A stretch of 64,000 nt of DNA from JAKALD01 sp963817785 (GCA_963817785.1 CAWFPL010000002.1:682001-746000); one strand, 5' to 3'; positions 9,418 through 18,754 are shown, counted from the first letter of the stretch. Notes: a model not told the origin generated them from the letters alone. Program-made: numbers and translations.

Positions 9418-10344
9418 TCAGCGGCAGCCCAGGCGCCGTTCCTTCTCGCGCACCAGCGCGGTGACGACCTCGTTGTAGGGCGCGGCGAGGCCGTGCTCGC
9501 GCGCGACGCGCGGGATCGAGCCGTTGATGACGTCGATCTCGGATTTGCGCCCTGCCATCAGGTCGAGCAGCACCGAAGGCCGCGCGTTCGGAATCTTCGA
9601 GCCGAACTCGTGCACGTAAGCCACCGGGTCGTCGAAGCCGAGCTTCACGCCGCGGGCGTGCGCCGCGCGGTAGGCTTCGGTCGCGCAGCCGGCCGAGACC
9701 TGCGCGCAGTCCGGGTCGCTCATCACCTCGGCAATGGTGCGGTCGGTGACGCCGCAGGGACCCGAGTAGGCGCAGTTGCAGATCAGCTTCTCCCAGACCA
9801 GCTGGTCGATGTCGTCGAACAGCTTGACGCGGAAGCCCGCACTGCGCCACGCCTCGGCGACCTGCTCGAGGCGCCGCGTGACCGGGCCGCCGAGCTCGCC
9901 CAGGCGCACCAGCTCCCAGCCGTTGTGATGCGCGTGGCCCGGCCCCTTCATCGAGGCGCCGAAGCCGCCCACCACGCCGACCATCACGCGCTCCCTGCCG
10001 AGCACGCCGGCAGCCGTGTCGGGTCCGCCCAGGCCGTTCTGGATCGAGAGCACCACGGTGTCGGGCTTGAGCAGCGCCTTCGCCGCCTCGGCGGCCGCGG
10101 CGACGTGCATCGCCTTGGTGGCAACGATCACCAGGTCGCACGGGCCCGCGTCGCGCGCGTCGCCGGTGGCGTGCAGGCGCACCGTGCGGTCGCCCGAGGC
10201 GCCCTCGACGCGCAGTCCGCGCTCGCGCATCGCCTCGACGTGCTCGTGCCAGCGGTCGATCGCCCACACCTCGTGCCCCGCCGCCGCGAACAGCGCCGCG
10301 TACACCGACCCCATCGCCCCGGTCCCGACGATCGCGATCTTCAT
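9418..10344 (-). CDS. 2-dehydropantoate 2-reductase (ketopantoate reductase) family protein
   Basis: This is a 308-residue NADPH-dependent reductase of the PanE/ApbA fold. The N-terminal Rossmann loop is VGTGAMG at residues 6-12, and an NGLGG motif follows near residue 105. The catalytic-lysine region appears as WEKLICNCAYS. Many catabolic paralogues of PanE exist. With thiolase and fatty-acid genes around it rather than pantothenate genes, I would not assign the pantothenate role. It is downstream of the thiolase on the same strand but separated from it by two hairpins. The convergent neighbour ends 16 bases away. Confidence 0.85.
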   Translation of the reverse strand: MKIAIVGTGAMGSVYAALFAAAGHEVWAIDRWHEHVEAMRERGLRVEGASGDRTVRLHATGDARDAGPCDLVIVATKAMHVAAAAEAAKALLKPDTVVLSIQNGLGGPDTAAGVLGRERVMVGVVGGFGASMKGPGHAHHNGWELVRLGELGGPVTRRLEQVAEAWRSAGFRVKLFDDIDQLVWEKLICNCAYSGPCGVTDRTIAEVMSDPDCAQVSAGCATEAYRAAHARGVKLGFDDPVAYVHEFGSKIPNARPSVLLDLMAGRKSEIDVINGSIPRVAREHGLAAPYNEVVTALVREKERRLGCR

Positions 10345-10385
10345 GACAGTCGAATAAGCTCGGACAAGGGGGGTGAGAGGGGTAC

Positions 10386-10413
10386 GGAGAGAGGGGGCGC
10401 CACCCCTCTCTCC
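10386..10413 (-). terminator. Hairpin between thiolase and PanE-family gene
   Basis: The arms GGAGAGAGGGG and CCCCTCTCTCC form a perfect 11-bp stem with a 6-nt loop. It lies in the 102-nt gap between two same-strand genes. No T tract follows on either side. It could be a terminator or attenuator. Confidence 0.35.
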
Positions 10414-10430
10414 CTGTTCCGACTTGCCTT

Positions 10431-10467
10431 GGTTTGTTCGAAGTCGCTACGCGACTTCGAACAAACC
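10431..10467 (-). terminator. 17-bp perfect inverted repeat overlapping the thiolase stop codon
   Basis: The sequence from 10431 to 10447 is the exact reverse complement of 10451-10467, with loop TAC. The last five codons and stop of the thiolase lie in one arm. The strong stem at the gene end suggests a terminator or mRNA-stabilising structure, although no U tract follows. Confidence 0.5.
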
Positions 10468-11625
10468 CGCCGCCCCCATGCCGCCGCCGATGCACATCGT
10501 GACCACGACGTACTTGACGCCGCGGCGCTTGCCTTCGATCAGCGCGTGCCCGATCAGCCGCGAGCCGGTGACGCCGTAGGGATGCCCCACGGCGATCGCG
10601 CCGCCGTTGACGTTGAGCCGCTCGTTGGGGATACCGAGCTTGTCGCGGCAGTAGATCACCTGCACCGCGAAGGCTTCGTTCAGCTCCCACAAGCCGATGT
10701 CCCCGATCTTCTTGCCGGTCTGCGCGAGCAGCCTCGGGATCGCGAACACCGGGCCGATGCCCATCTCGTCGGGCTCGCAGCCGGCCACCGCGAAGCCGCG
10801 GAACACGCCCATGGGCTTCAGTCCCTTGCGCGCCGCCATCTTGTCGCTCATCACCACCTGGGCGGAGGCGCCGTCGGAGAACTGGCTGGCGTTGCCGGCG
10901 GCGATCACGCCGCCCTCGATCGCGGGCTTGATCTGCGACACGCCCTCGTAGGTGGTGTCGGGCCGGATGCCTTCGTCCTCGGACGCGGTCACGTCCTTGA
11001 GCGTCTCCTGCCCGGTGTGCTTGTCGACCACCTTCATCCTGGTGCTGAACGGCACGATTTCGTCCTTGAACTTGCCCTCGGCGCGCGCCTTGGCGGCCTT
11101 GAGCTGGCTCTCGACGCCGTAGCGGTCCTGCTGCTCGCGCGAGATCTTGTAGCGCTTGGCGACCATCTCGGCGGTCTGCAGCATGGGCCAGTAGACCTCG
11201 GGCTTGTTCTTGACCAGCCGCTCCTCCTGGATCATGTGCTTGTTGGCTTCGTTCTGCACGCAGGAAATCGACTCGACGCCGCCCGCGATCATGATCTCGG
11301 CCTCGCCCTGCATGATGCGCTGGCTGGCGAGGGCCACGGTCTGCAGGCCGGAGGAGCAGAAGCGGTTCACGGTCATGCCCGACACCGTGACCGGCAGCCC
11401 GGCGCGCAGCGCGATCTGGCGCGCGATGTTGGCGCCGGTCGCCCCCTCGGGATTGGCGCAGCCCATGATCACGTCGTAGACCTCGCCCGGCTCGAGCTTC
11501 ACGCGCTCGAGCGCGTGCTTCACCGCGTGGCCGCCCATGGTGGCCCCGTGCGTCATGTTGAGCGCCCCGCGCCAGCTCTTGCACAGCGGGGTGCGCGCGG
11601 TCGATACGATCACTGCGTCGGTCAT
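10447..11625 (-). CDS. Acetyl-CoA C-acyltransferase (thiolase)
   Basis: This is a 392-residue thiolase catalysing CoA-dependent cleavage of 3-oxoacyl-CoA, the last step of beta-oxidation. The nucleophile is Cys90 (NRFCSSG). The later GHPYG histidine and the CIGGGMG cysteine complete the active site. Its start is 10 bases after the stop of the upstream multifunctional hydratase/dehydrogenase gene, so the pair forms a FadJI/FadBA-like operon. The C-terminus ends inside a strong hairpin. Confidence 0.93.
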   Translation of the reverse strand: MTDAVIVSTARTPLCKSWRGALNMTHGATMGGHAVKHALERVKLEPGEVYDVIMGCANPEGATGANIARQIALRAGLPVTVSGMTVNRFCSSGLQTVALASQRIMQGEAEIMIAGGVESISCVQNEANKHMIQEERLVKNKPEVYWPMLQTAEMVAKRYKISREQQDRYGVESQLKAAKARAEGKFKDEIVPFSTRMKVVDKHTGQETLKDVTASEDEGIRPDTTYEGVSQIKPAIEGGVIAAGNASQFSDGASAQVVMSDKMAARKGLKPMGVFRGFAVAGCEPDEMGIGPVFAIPRLLAQTGKKIGDIGLWELNEAFAVQVIYCRDKLGIPNERLNVNGGAIAVGHPYGVTGSRLIGHALIEGKRRGVKYVVVTMCIGGGMGAAGLFEVA

Positions 11626-11635
11626 GGCCTCTCTC

Positions 11636-13729
11636 CTAGCCGTTAAAGCGTTTGCCTTCCCTGGCGAGCTTCACCAGCAGCGGCGCGGGCTTCCACTGCG
11701 CGCCCTGGTAGCCCTTCTGGAACTTCTCGATCGCCGCGAGCACGTTCGCCAAACCCACCGTGTCGGCGTAGAACATCGGTCCGCCGCGGTACGGCGGGTA
11801 GCCGTAGCCGGTGAGATACACCATGTCGATGTCGGAGGCGCGCAGCGCGATGCCTTCCTCCAGGATTCTCGCGCCTTCGTTGGCGAGCGCGTACATGCAG
11901 CGCTCGACGATCTCCGCGTCGGGAATCGAGCGCGGCGTGACGCCGATCTCCTTGCGGTAGGCGGCGAGGATCTTGTCGACCTCGGGGTCGGGGATCGGCT
12001 TGCGGTTGCCCGGCTCGTACCGGTAGAAGCCCTTGCCGGTCTTCTGCCCGAAGCGCTCCTGCTCGCAAATACGGTCGGCGATGCGCGAGTACACCATGTT
12101 CGGGCGCTCCTGGTAGCGGCGCTTGCGCACCTCCCAGCCGATGTCGTTGCCCGCCATGTCGGACATGGTGAACGGCCCCATCGCCAGCCCCCACTGGGTG
12201 AGCGCGCCGTCGACCTGCTGCGGCGTGGCGCCCTCGTCGAGCAGGAACATGGCCTGCTGGACGTACTTCTCCAGCATGCGGTTGCCGATGAAGCCGTCGC
12301 ACACGCCCGAGACCACCGGCACCTTCTTCAGCGTCTTGCCGAGCCTGAGCGTGGTGGCGAGCACGTCCTTGCCGGTCTTCGCGCCGCGCACGATCTCGAG
12401 CAGGCGCATCACGTTCGCGGGCGAGAAGAAGTGCGTGCCGATCACGTCCTGGGCCCGCCCGGTGGTCGCCGCGATCTGGTCGACGTCGAGCGTCGAGGTA
12501 TTGGTGGCGAGGATCGCGCCCGCCTTCGCGATGCCGTCGAGCTTGCGGAAGATGTCCTGCTTGACGTCCATGCGCTCGAACACCGCCTCGACCACGATGT
12601 CGGCGTCCCCGGCGTCCTCCAGCCTGAGGCCGGGCACAATCAGCGCCATCCGCTTGTCCATGTCCTCCTGCTTGAGCCGGCCCTTGGACACGGTGTTGGC
12701 GTAGTTCTTCCTGATCGTCGCGAGTCCGCGGTCGAGCGCGTCCTGCTTCGCCTCGATCAGCGTCACCGGAATGCCGGCGTTGACGAAGCTCATCGCGATG
12801 CCCCCGCCCATGGTGCCGGCGCCGACGATCGCCGCCTTGCGGATTTCGCGCACCGGAGTGTCCTCGGGCACGTCGGGGATCTTGGTGGTCTGGCGCTCGG
12901 CGAAGAACATGTGGCGCAGTGCCTTCGACTCGGTGGTGTTCACCAGCTGCTCGAAGCGCCGGCGCTCCTCCTTCTGCCCCTCGTCGAAGGGCAGGTTCAC
13001 GGCGGCCTCGACGCAGGCGACGATCTCGAGCGGCGCGGGATAGCCCTTGCTCGCCTTCGCCACCTCCGCGCGCGCGGCCGCGAAGAACGCCTTCGCGTCG
13101 CCCTCGGGTCTGGCCTTCAGGTCGCGGATGCGGCGCGGGCCCCTGCCCTCGGCGAGGAGCCTTTTCGCGTAGGCGAGCGCGCCTGCGAGCAGGTCGCCCG
13201 CCACGATCTCGTCCACCAGCCCGAGCGCCTGGCCCTTTTCGGCGGCGACCGGGTTGCCGGTGGTCATCATCTTGAGCGCTTCGGCCACCGGAACGACGCG
13301 CGGCAGGCGCTGGGTGCCGCCGGCGCCCGGCAGGATGCCGAGCTTGACCTCGGGCAGGGCGAGCTGCGCCTTGGGCGCCGCCACGCGGTAGTGGCAGCCG
13401 AGCGCGAGTTCGAGGCCGCCGCCCATCGCGAAGCCGCCGATCGCGGCGACGATCGGCTTCGCGCTCGCGTCCTGCGCCTCGATGATCTGGTGCAGGGAAG
13501 GGGGAGTGGATGACTTGGGCGTGTTGAATTCGCGGATGTCCGCGCCGCCCGAGAACGCCTTGGCCGAGCCGATGATCAGGATCGCCTTCACCGCGGCGTC
13601 GGCGCCGGCCTGCTGCAGGCCCTGCATGATTCCGCTGCGCAACGCGTGGCCCAGGCCGTTGACCGGCGGGTTGTTCAAGGTGATGACGGCGATGCCGTCG
13701 CGGACGGAATACTGAGCAGCGTCGCTCAT
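11636..13729 (-). CDS. fadJ: Multifunctional enoyl-CoA hydratase / 3-hydroxyacyl-CoA dehydrogenase (FadJ/FadB type)
   Basis: This 697-residue protein is fused from an N-terminal crotonase domain (SGGADIREF and GFAMGGGLELALG, residues about 15-180) and a C-terminal 3-hydroxyacyl-CoA dehydrogenase with the GAGTMGGGIA NAD-binding loop near residue 300. It would hydrate enoyl-CoA and oxidise the 3-hydroxyacyl-CoA for the downstream thiolase. The start at 13729 has a GGAGA ribosome-binding site; the upstream in-frame extension is not supported. Length and domain order match FadJ-like proteins, although FadB cannot be strictly excluded. It is divergent from an acyl-CoA ligase gene. Confidence 0.9.
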   Translation of the reverse strand: MSDAAQYSVRDGIAVITLNNPPVNGLGHALRSGIMQGLQQAGADAAVKAILIIGSAKAFSGGADIREFNTPKSSTPPSLHQIIEAQDASAKPIVAAIGGFAMGGGLELALGCHYRVAAPKAQLALPEVKLGILPGAGGTQRLPRVVPVAEALKMMTTGNPVAAEKGQALGLVDEIVAGDLLAGALAYAKRLLAEGRGPRRIRDLKARPEGDAKAFFAAARAEVAKASKGYPAPLEIVACVEAAVNLPFDEGQKEERRRFEQLVNTTESKALRHMFFAERQTTKIPDVPEDTPVREIRKAAIVGAGTMGGGIAMSFVNAGIPVTLIEAKQDALDRGLATIRKNYANTVSKGRLKQEDMDKRMALIVPGLRLEDAGDADIVVEAVFERMDVKQDIFRKLDGIAKAGAILATNTSTLDVDQIAATTGRAQDVIGTHFFSPANVMRLLEIVRGAKTGKDVLATTLRLGKTLKKVPVVSGVCDGFIGNRMLEKYVQQAMFLLDEGATPQQVDGALTQWGLAMGPFTMSDMAGNDIGWEVRKRRYQERPNMVYSRIADRICEQERFGQKTGKGFYRYEPGNRKPIPDPEVDKILAAYRKEIGVTPRSIPDAEIVERCMYALANEGARILEEGIALRASDIDMVYLTGYGYPPYRGGPMFYADTVGLANVLAAIEKFQKGYQGAQWKPAPLLVKLAREGKRFNG

Positions 13730-13830
13730 CGGGGTCTCCAGGCTGAAACGATGCGCGCCGTCCGAGCCGGCGCGCCGTGGAGGGGCGATTTTACCGGGAT
13801 CGACGGCCGCGAGACAGCCCGTTCCGCAGC

Positions 13831-13852
13831 GCCTGCGGCGCGCGCCGCAGGC
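13831..13852. promoter_or_regulatory. 22-bp perfect palindrome in the divergent fadJ / acyl-CoA ligase region
   Basis: The sequence GCCTGCGGCGC followed by its exact complement sits in the 203-nt gap between two divergent beta-oxidation genes. A CATAAT box lies at 13880-13885 before the ligase gene. The palindrome could be an operator for a fatty-acid regulator or a structural element. No regulator gene is adjacent. Confidence 0.35.
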
Positions 13853-13932
13853 AGGGCTGCGTGATACGGGCGTCGGCGTCATAATTAAGCTCCACAACAA
13901 GCAGATTCGCCACATCCCGGAGGAGGATTCGT

Positions 13933-15576
13933 ATGCAGGGCCTGATGATGGACTCGCCGCTGCTGATCACCGACCTGATCCGCCACGCCGACCGGCACCA
14001 CGGCGACGTCGAGATCGTGTCGAAGACGGTGGAAGGGCCGAACCCGGACGGCTCCGGCGCGCTGCACCGCTACAGCTACCGCCAGGCGCACACGCGTGCG
14101 CGCCGGCTGGCCAGGGCGCTCAAGGCGCTCGGCGTCAACGCGAGCGACCGCGTCGCCACGCTTGCCTGGAACGGCTACCGGCACTTCGAGATCTACTACG
14201 CGGTGTCGGGCAGCGGCGCGGTCATCCACACCATCAATCCGCGCCTGTTTCCCGACCAGATCACCTACATGGCGAACCATGCCGAGGACAAGTTCGTCTT
14301 CTTCGACCTGACCTTCGCGCCGCTCGTCGAGAAACTCGCGCCCCAGCTCAAGACCGTCAAGGGCTACGTGGCGATGACCGATCGCGCGCACATGCCGAAG
14401 TCGGCCATTCCCGGCCTGCTGTGCTACGAGGAGCTGCTCGAGGCGCAGAGCGACGCGTTCGAGTGGCCGAGCTTCGACGAGCGCACCGCCGCGTGCCTGT
14501 GCTACACCTCGGGCACCACCGGCAACCCGAAGGGCGCGCTGTATACGCACCGCTCGACCATGCTGCACGCCTACGCCGCGGCGCTGCCGGATGCGCTCAA
14601 CCTGTCGGCGCGCGACGTGGTGCTGCCGGTGGTGCCGATGTTCCACGTCAACGCCTGGGGACTGCCGTACTCCTGCGCCCTCACCGGCACCAAGCTGGTA
14701 TTCCCGGGGCAGCACCTGGACGGCAAGAGCCTGCACGAGCAGTTCGAGAACGAAGGCGTGACCATGTCGGCGGGCGTGCCCACGGTGTGGCTCGGCCTGC
14801 TCAACTACATGAAGGAACAGAAGCTCAAGTTCTCCACGCTGCGCGCGGTGGTGATCGGCGGCTCGGCCTGCCCTCCGGCGATGATCCGCGCCTTCCAGGA
14901 CGACTACGGCGTGCAGGTGCTGCACGCCTGGGGCATGACCGAGATGAGCCCGCTCGGCACCGTGAGCACGCTCAAGGCGAAGCACCTCAAGATGGACAAG
15001 GACGCGCGCTACGCGGTGCAGAGCAAGCAGGGCCGGGTGATCTTCGGCGTCGACATGAAGATCGTGGGGCAGGACGGCAAGGAGCTGCCGCGCGACGGCA
15101 AGGCGTTCGGCGACCTGCACGTGCGCGGTCCGTGGGTGATCGAGGGCTACTACAAGGGCGAGGGCGGCAGCCCGCTCAAGGGCGGCTGGTTCCCGACCGG
15201 CGACGTCGCCACCATCGACCCGGACGGCTACATGCAGATCACCGACCGCTCGAAGGACGTGATCAAGTCGGGCGGCGAATGGATCAGCTCGATCGACCTG
15301 GAGAACATCGCGGTGGCGCATCCGGCGATCGCCGAAGCCGCGGTGATCGGGGTCCAGCACCCGAAGTGGGACGAGCGCCCGATCGTGGTCGCGGTGAAGA
15401 AGGCCGGCCAGGAGGTGAGCAGGGACGAGCTGCTCAAGTTTTTCGAGGGCAAGGTCGCCAAGTGGTGGATGCCGGACGACGTGGTGTTCGTGAAGGAGCT
15501 GCCGCACACCGCGACCGGCAAGCTCTCCAAGCTGAACCTGCGGGTGCAGCTCAAAGACTACCGGCTGCCGGGCTGA
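13933..15576 (+). CDS. Acyl-CoA synthetase (AMP-forming), medium/long-chain FadD-like
   Basis: This 547-residue adenylate-forming ligase activates a fatty acid with ATP and CoA. The phosphate-binding loop YTSGTTGNPKG begins near residue 191. GWFPTGDVA, the hinge DRSKDVIKSGGEW and the C-terminal lysine in TATGKLSK are all present, so the enzyme looks intact. GGAGGAGG lies six bases before the ATG. Divergent transcription from fadJ and the thiolase puts activation beside beta-oxidation. Chain length preference is not readable. Confidence 0.92.
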   Translation: MQGLMMDSPLLITDLIRHADRHHGDVEIVSKTVEGPNPDGSGALHRYSYRQAHTRARRLARALKALGVNASDRVATLAWNGYRHFEIYYAVSGSGAVIHTINPRLFPDQITYMANHAEDKFVFFDLTFAPLVEKLAPQLKTVKGYVAMTDRAHMPKSAIPGLLCYEELLEAQSDAFEWPSFDERTAACLCYTSGTTGNPKGALYTHRSTMLHAYAAALPDALNLSARDVVLPVVPMFHVNAWGLPYSCALTGTKLVFPGQHLDGKSLHEQFENEGVTMSAGVPTVWLGLLNYMKEQKLKFSTLRAVVIGGSACPPAMIRAFQDDYGVQVLHAWGMTEMSPLGTVSTLKAKHLKMDKDARYAVQSKQGRVIFGVDMKIVGQDGKELPRDGKAFGDLHVRGPWVIEGYYKGEGGSPLKGGWFPTGDVATIDPDGYMQITDRSKDVIKSGGEWISSIDLENIAVAHPAIAEAAVIGVQHPKWDERPIVVAVKKAGQEVSRDELLKFFEGKVAKWWMPDDVVFVKELPHTATGKLSKLNLRVQLKDYRLPG

Positions 15577-15588
15577 GCGGGCGGCAAG

Positions 15589-16710
15589 GTGGTCGAGGCC
15601 GACTCGAAGCTGGAACGCGCCTTGAGGGGCGAGCGCGTCGCGCAGCGCGAGCGCCGGCAGCGGCTCCGGTGGAGCGCCTCCACGGCGTCGAGCTACGCGC
15701 TGGACGGATTGTTCATCGGCCTGTTCGTGGCGGCCGGAGCGGCTCCGGTGCGCGCGCTGGCCGTTTTCGTGGCCGGCGCGGGCGCGATCTCAGCCTCGAC
15801 GTTCGCCCTGTACTGGACGAGCTGGAACCGGAAGTTCCGCGACCCGAGCGTGATCTGGTTGCAGGTGGTGGCGGGCGTAGCGATCCATCTTGCGGTGGTG
15901 GCCCTGGCGCCCGGCGCCGCGCTTCCGCTGCTCGCCAACGTGTTCACGGTCTTCGCCTTCGGCTTGATCTGGATGTCGCTGCGCGCCGCCGTCGTCATCT
16001 GGCTGATGACCGGCCTCGCCGTCGGCGCGTTGCTGTGGGTCGAGGCGGCGCGCGTCGGCGCGGCGACCTCGACTCCGTTCGAGGTGCTGCTGACCGCGGC
16101 CTGCATTTCGCTCATTCTCGGCCGCTGCCTGGTGCTCAACATGTACGCCAACACGCTGCGCGCCAAGCTCGCCGAGGGCCGGCGCATGCTCGCCGCCTCG
16201 CTCGAGCAGATCCAGGAGCTGGTGCACTTCGACGATCTGACCAAGGTCTACAACCGCCGCACGCTGCTCGCGCGGCTGGACGAGGAGCGCAGCCGCGCGC
16301 GGCGCACTGCGGTGGGCTTCAGCGTCGCGCTGATGGACCTGGACAATTTCAAGAGGGTCAACGACACCTACGGGCACGCGGCGGGCGACGAGGCGCTGCG
16401 CGCGTTCGCGGCGACGGTCCAAGCGAGCACGCGCGACACCGACACCTTCGGCCGCTACGGCGGCGAGGAATTCCTCGTCATCCTGGTGGCGGCCCGGCCG
16501 GCGGAGGGCGTGCGCGCGATGGAGCGCATCCGCGCCGCGCTGGCGCGCCGGGACTGGGGGGCGATCGCGCCCGGGCTCGCGGTCACGGCGTCGGTCGGCG
16601 TGACGGGGTATCGTGCCGGGGAGAGCGTCGCGCAGATGCTCGGCCGGGCGGACGCGGTGCTCTACGAGGCGAAGAGCGCCGGTCGCGACCGGATCAGCGT
16701 AAAGGACTAG
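15589..16710 (+). CDS. Membrane diguanylate cyclase (GGDEF domain)
   Basis: This is a 373-residue inner-membrane protein. About six hydrophobic helices span residues 27-185 (an MASE-like sensor), followed by a GGDEF domain. The active site is GGEEF at residues 291-295, and an RDTD inhibitory I-site lies five residues before it, so a product-inhibited, active c-di-GMP synthase is likely. The GTG start is only 12 bases after the acyl-CoA ligase stop and just ahead of an enoyl-CoA hydratase, so it is embedded in a lipid-catabolism operon. The signal sensed is unknown. Confidence 0.88.
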   Translation: MVEADSKLERALRGERVAQRERRQRLRWSASTASSYALDGLFIGLFVAAGAAPVRALAVFVAGAGAISASTFALYWTSWNRKFRDPSVIWLQVVAGVAIHLAVVALAPGAALPLLANVFTVFAFGLIWMSLRAAVVIWLMTGLAVGALLWVEAARVGAATSTPFEVLLTAACISLILGRCLVLNMYANTLRAKLAEGRRMLAASLEQIQELVHFDDLTKVYNRRTLLARLDEERSRARRTAVGFSVALMDLDNFKRVNDTYGHAAGDEALRAFAATVQASTRDTDTFGRYGGEEFLVILVAARPAEGVRAMERIRAALARRDWGAIAPGLAVTASVGVTGYRAGESVAQMLGRADAVLYEAKSAGRDRISVKD

Positions 16711-16713
16711 AAG

Positions 16714-17484
16714 ATGAGCCAGCACGTCGTGTTCGAAACCAGGGAGCGCGTGGCGCGCATCGAGATCGCGCGCATCGACAAGAAGAACGCGCTCACCCAG
16801 GAGATGTACCAGGCGCTCGGCGACGCGCTGGCCGCAGCGGACGCCGATGCGCAGGTGCGCGCGGTGCTGATCCACGGCAAATCGGACTGCTTCTGCTCGG
16901 GCAACGACCTGAAGGACTTCCTCGAGCGCCCGCCGCACGGCGACGCCTCGCCGAGCTGGCGCTTCCTGCGCCTGATCGCCGGCGCGCAGAAGCCGCTGGT
17001 GGCCGCGGTCGGCGGCCCGGCGGTGGGCATCGGCACCACCATGCTGCTGCACTGCGACCTGGTGTACGCCGCGCCGAACGCGCGCTTCCAGCTGCCGTTC
17101 GTGCCGCTCGGGCTGGTGCCGGAGGCGGCCTCGAGCCTGCTGCTGCCGCTCGCCGCGGGCTACCAGCGCGCCGCCGAGCTGCTGCTGCTCGGCCAGCCGT
17201 TCGGCACCGCCAAGGCGCTCGGCGCCGGGCTGGTGACCGAGGTGATCCCAGAGGGCGAGCTGCTCGAGTACGCGCGCGACGCGGCGCTCGGCCTGGCGGC
17301 GTTGCCGCCGGCCTCGGTGCGCCTCACCAAGCAGCTGATGAAGCGGCGCCTCGCGCAAGCGGTCGCCGAGCAGATGGACGAGGAGGGGCGTCTGTTTCGC
17401 GAGCGCCTTGCCTCGCCGGAAGCGAAGGAAGCGATGACCGCGTTCTTCGAGAAGCGCAAGCCGGATTTCTCGAAGTTCTCGTGA
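16714..17484 (+). CDS. Enoyl-CoA hydratase/isomerase family protein
   Basis: This 256-residue crotonase-fold protein would hydrate or isomerise an enoyl-CoA. The oxyanion-hole segments are CSGNDLKDF near residue 63 and AVGGPAVGIGTTMLLHCD near 97. The usual catalytic Glu position after the second segment reads as RFQLPFVPLGLVPEAASS, so isomerase or hydratase activity cannot be settled. It follows the GGDEF gene by three bases, and its stop overlaps the GTG start of the amidase gene by four bases. Confidence 0.88.
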   Translation: MSQHVVFETRERVARIEIARIDKKNALTQEMYQALGDALAAADADAQVRAVLIHGKSDCFCSGNDLKDFLERPPHGDASPSWRFLRLIAGAQKPLVAAVGGPAVGIGTTMLLHCDLVYAAPNARFQLPFVPLGLVPEAASSLLLPLAAGYQRAAELLLLGQPFGTAKALGAGLVTEVIPEGELLEYARDAALGLAALPPASVRLTKQLMKRRLAQAVAEQMDEEGRLFRERLASPEAKEAMTAFFEKRKPDFSKFS

Positions 17485-18194
17485 GGCGGATCGTCTTCCT
17501 CGCCCTCGCGCTGTTCGCCGGCGCGGCCTGGGGCAAGGAGATCGCGGTGGATGTCGGCCATTATCTCGCCGAGCCGGGTGCGCTGTCGGCGCGCGGCGTT
17601 CCCGAATTCGAATACAACCTGCATCTGGCGCTCGCGGTCAAAGCGGCGCTCGAGCATGCCCGCTTCTCCGTGCGGCTGATCGGCGAGCGCGGCGACTATG
17701 CCGATCTGGGCGCGCGTACGCGCGCCGCGCGCGGCACCGACTTCTTCCTCTCGATCCATCACGATTCGGCCAAGGAGCGGCTGCTCAAGACCTGGACCTA
17801 CGAGGGCCGGCCCGAGCGTTACAGCGACCGCTTCTCGGGTTTCGCGCTGTTCGTGTCGCACCAGAACCCGCAACCGCGGGCGAGCCTCGCCTGCGCGAGC
17901 GCGATCGGCGCGCGCCTGCGCGCGGCCGGCTTCCACCCGTCGCGCTACCACGCCGATCCGGTGCTCGGGGAGAACCGGCCGTTCGCCGACGAGGCGAACG
18001 GCGTGCACTGGTTCGACCACCTCGCCGTGGCGCGCAGCGCCAGCATGCCCGCGGCGCTGCTCGAGGCGGGGGTGATCGTCAACCGCGCCGAGGAGCTGCG
18101 CCTGCGCGAGCCGCGCGTTCAGCGGCGCATCGCGCGCGCCGTCGCCGAAGGATTGCGCAGATGCCTGAGATCGGTGTCGCCGGCTTCGAGATGA
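17481..18194 (+). CDS. N-acetylmuramoyl-L-alanine amidase (Amidase_3)
   Basis: This 237-residue periplasmic amidase would cleave the amide between muramic acid and the stem peptide. An N-terminal signal peptide covers about residues 1-18 (RRIVFLALALFAGAAWG). Zinc ligands are His27 (DVGHY), the Glu in PEFEYN and a His in SIHHDS. The catalytic Glu is in LLEAGVI. No AMIN or binding domain is present, so it is a minimal form. The GTG start overlaps the enoyl-CoA hydratase stop (GTGA), implying coupled translation. The gene ends two bases from the converging DsrE gene. Confidence 0.85.
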   Translation: MRRIVFLALALFAGAAWGKEIAVDVGHYLAEPGALSARGVPEFEYNLHLALAVKAALEHARFSVRLIGERGDYADLGARTRAARGTDFFLSIHHDSAKERLLKTWTYEGRPERYSDRFSGFALFVSHQNPQPRASLACASAIGARLRAAGFHPSRYHADPVLGENRPFADEANGVHWFDHLAVARSASMPAALLEAGVIVNRAEELRLREPRVQRRIARAVAEGLRRCLRSVSPASR

Positions 18195-18196
18195 GC

Positions 18197-18700
18197 TCAG
18201 TACACCGGCACCAGCTGGTAACCCTGCGCCTGGTAGCCGATGGCGGAGATGTAGCCGTTGCCGACCGGGTGGACCTCGGGGATGACGTCGCCGGGCTCGA
18301 TGTCCATGCCCTTAAGCGCCACTCCGCAGGCCTCGAATCGAACGCCCATGCCGCCGAGCTTCTTGAGCGCCGCTTGGACGTGGGCGACGCCCGGCTGCTC
18401 CATGTACGGGATGCCGCGCCGGTCCTTGGTCAGGAATGCGACCGCGGGGCCGACCACCACGACGACGAGGTGCGGCTTGACGTTCTGGGCGGCCATGCCG
18501 GTATCGGTTTCCTCGACGACCTTGAGCACGTGCGCGAGCTTGTTGGGATCGTTCACACTGATCATGAACACGCCCCTCGCCTCGTGCAGGCCGCGTAGCG
18601 CGTTGGCGTCGCCGAGCGGCGCTGCGCCCGCGCTCAGCGAGTAGCCGTTGCCGAGCAGCAGCGCTGCCGAGATGAAAAGGGTCCTGAAGAGATTGTTCAT
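18197..18700 (-). CDS. DsrE family protein, exported
   Basis: This 167-residue protein has a clear signal peptide (start MNNLFRTLFISAALLLGNGYS) and a DsrE/DsrF-like domain. The domain begins with GVFMISVNDPNKLAHVLKVVEE and ends near VHPVGNGYISAIGYQAQGY. Periplasmic DsrE-like proteins of this type are common in Betaproteobacteria, with unclear roles in sulfur or redox chemistry. I chose the start at 18700 because it gives a proper signal peptide and has a GGAGCCCC sequence upstream. An IS256 element is inserted about 59 bases upstream and may have replaced the native promoter. Confidence 0.75.
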   Translation of the reverse strand: MNNLFRTLFISAALLLGNGYSLSAGAAPLGDANALRGLHEARGVFMISVNDPNKLAHVLKVVEETDTGMAAQNVKPHLVVVVVGPAVAFLTKDRRGIPYMEQPGVAHVQAALKKLGGMGVRFEACGVALKGMDIEPGDVIPEVHPVGNGYISAIGYQAQGYQLVPVY

Positions 18701-18754
18701 GACGGGGCTCCTGGGTTGGACGAAAGGTGGATTTGTCGTGATTCGGACGAGACG

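Noticed and set aside
14421..18194. A 1257-codon open frame on the plus strand
   Set aside because: It is a shadow of the acyl-CoA ligase, GGDEF and enoyl-CoA hydratase genes in another frame. Only its last 237 codons, from GTG 17481, are real (the amidase).
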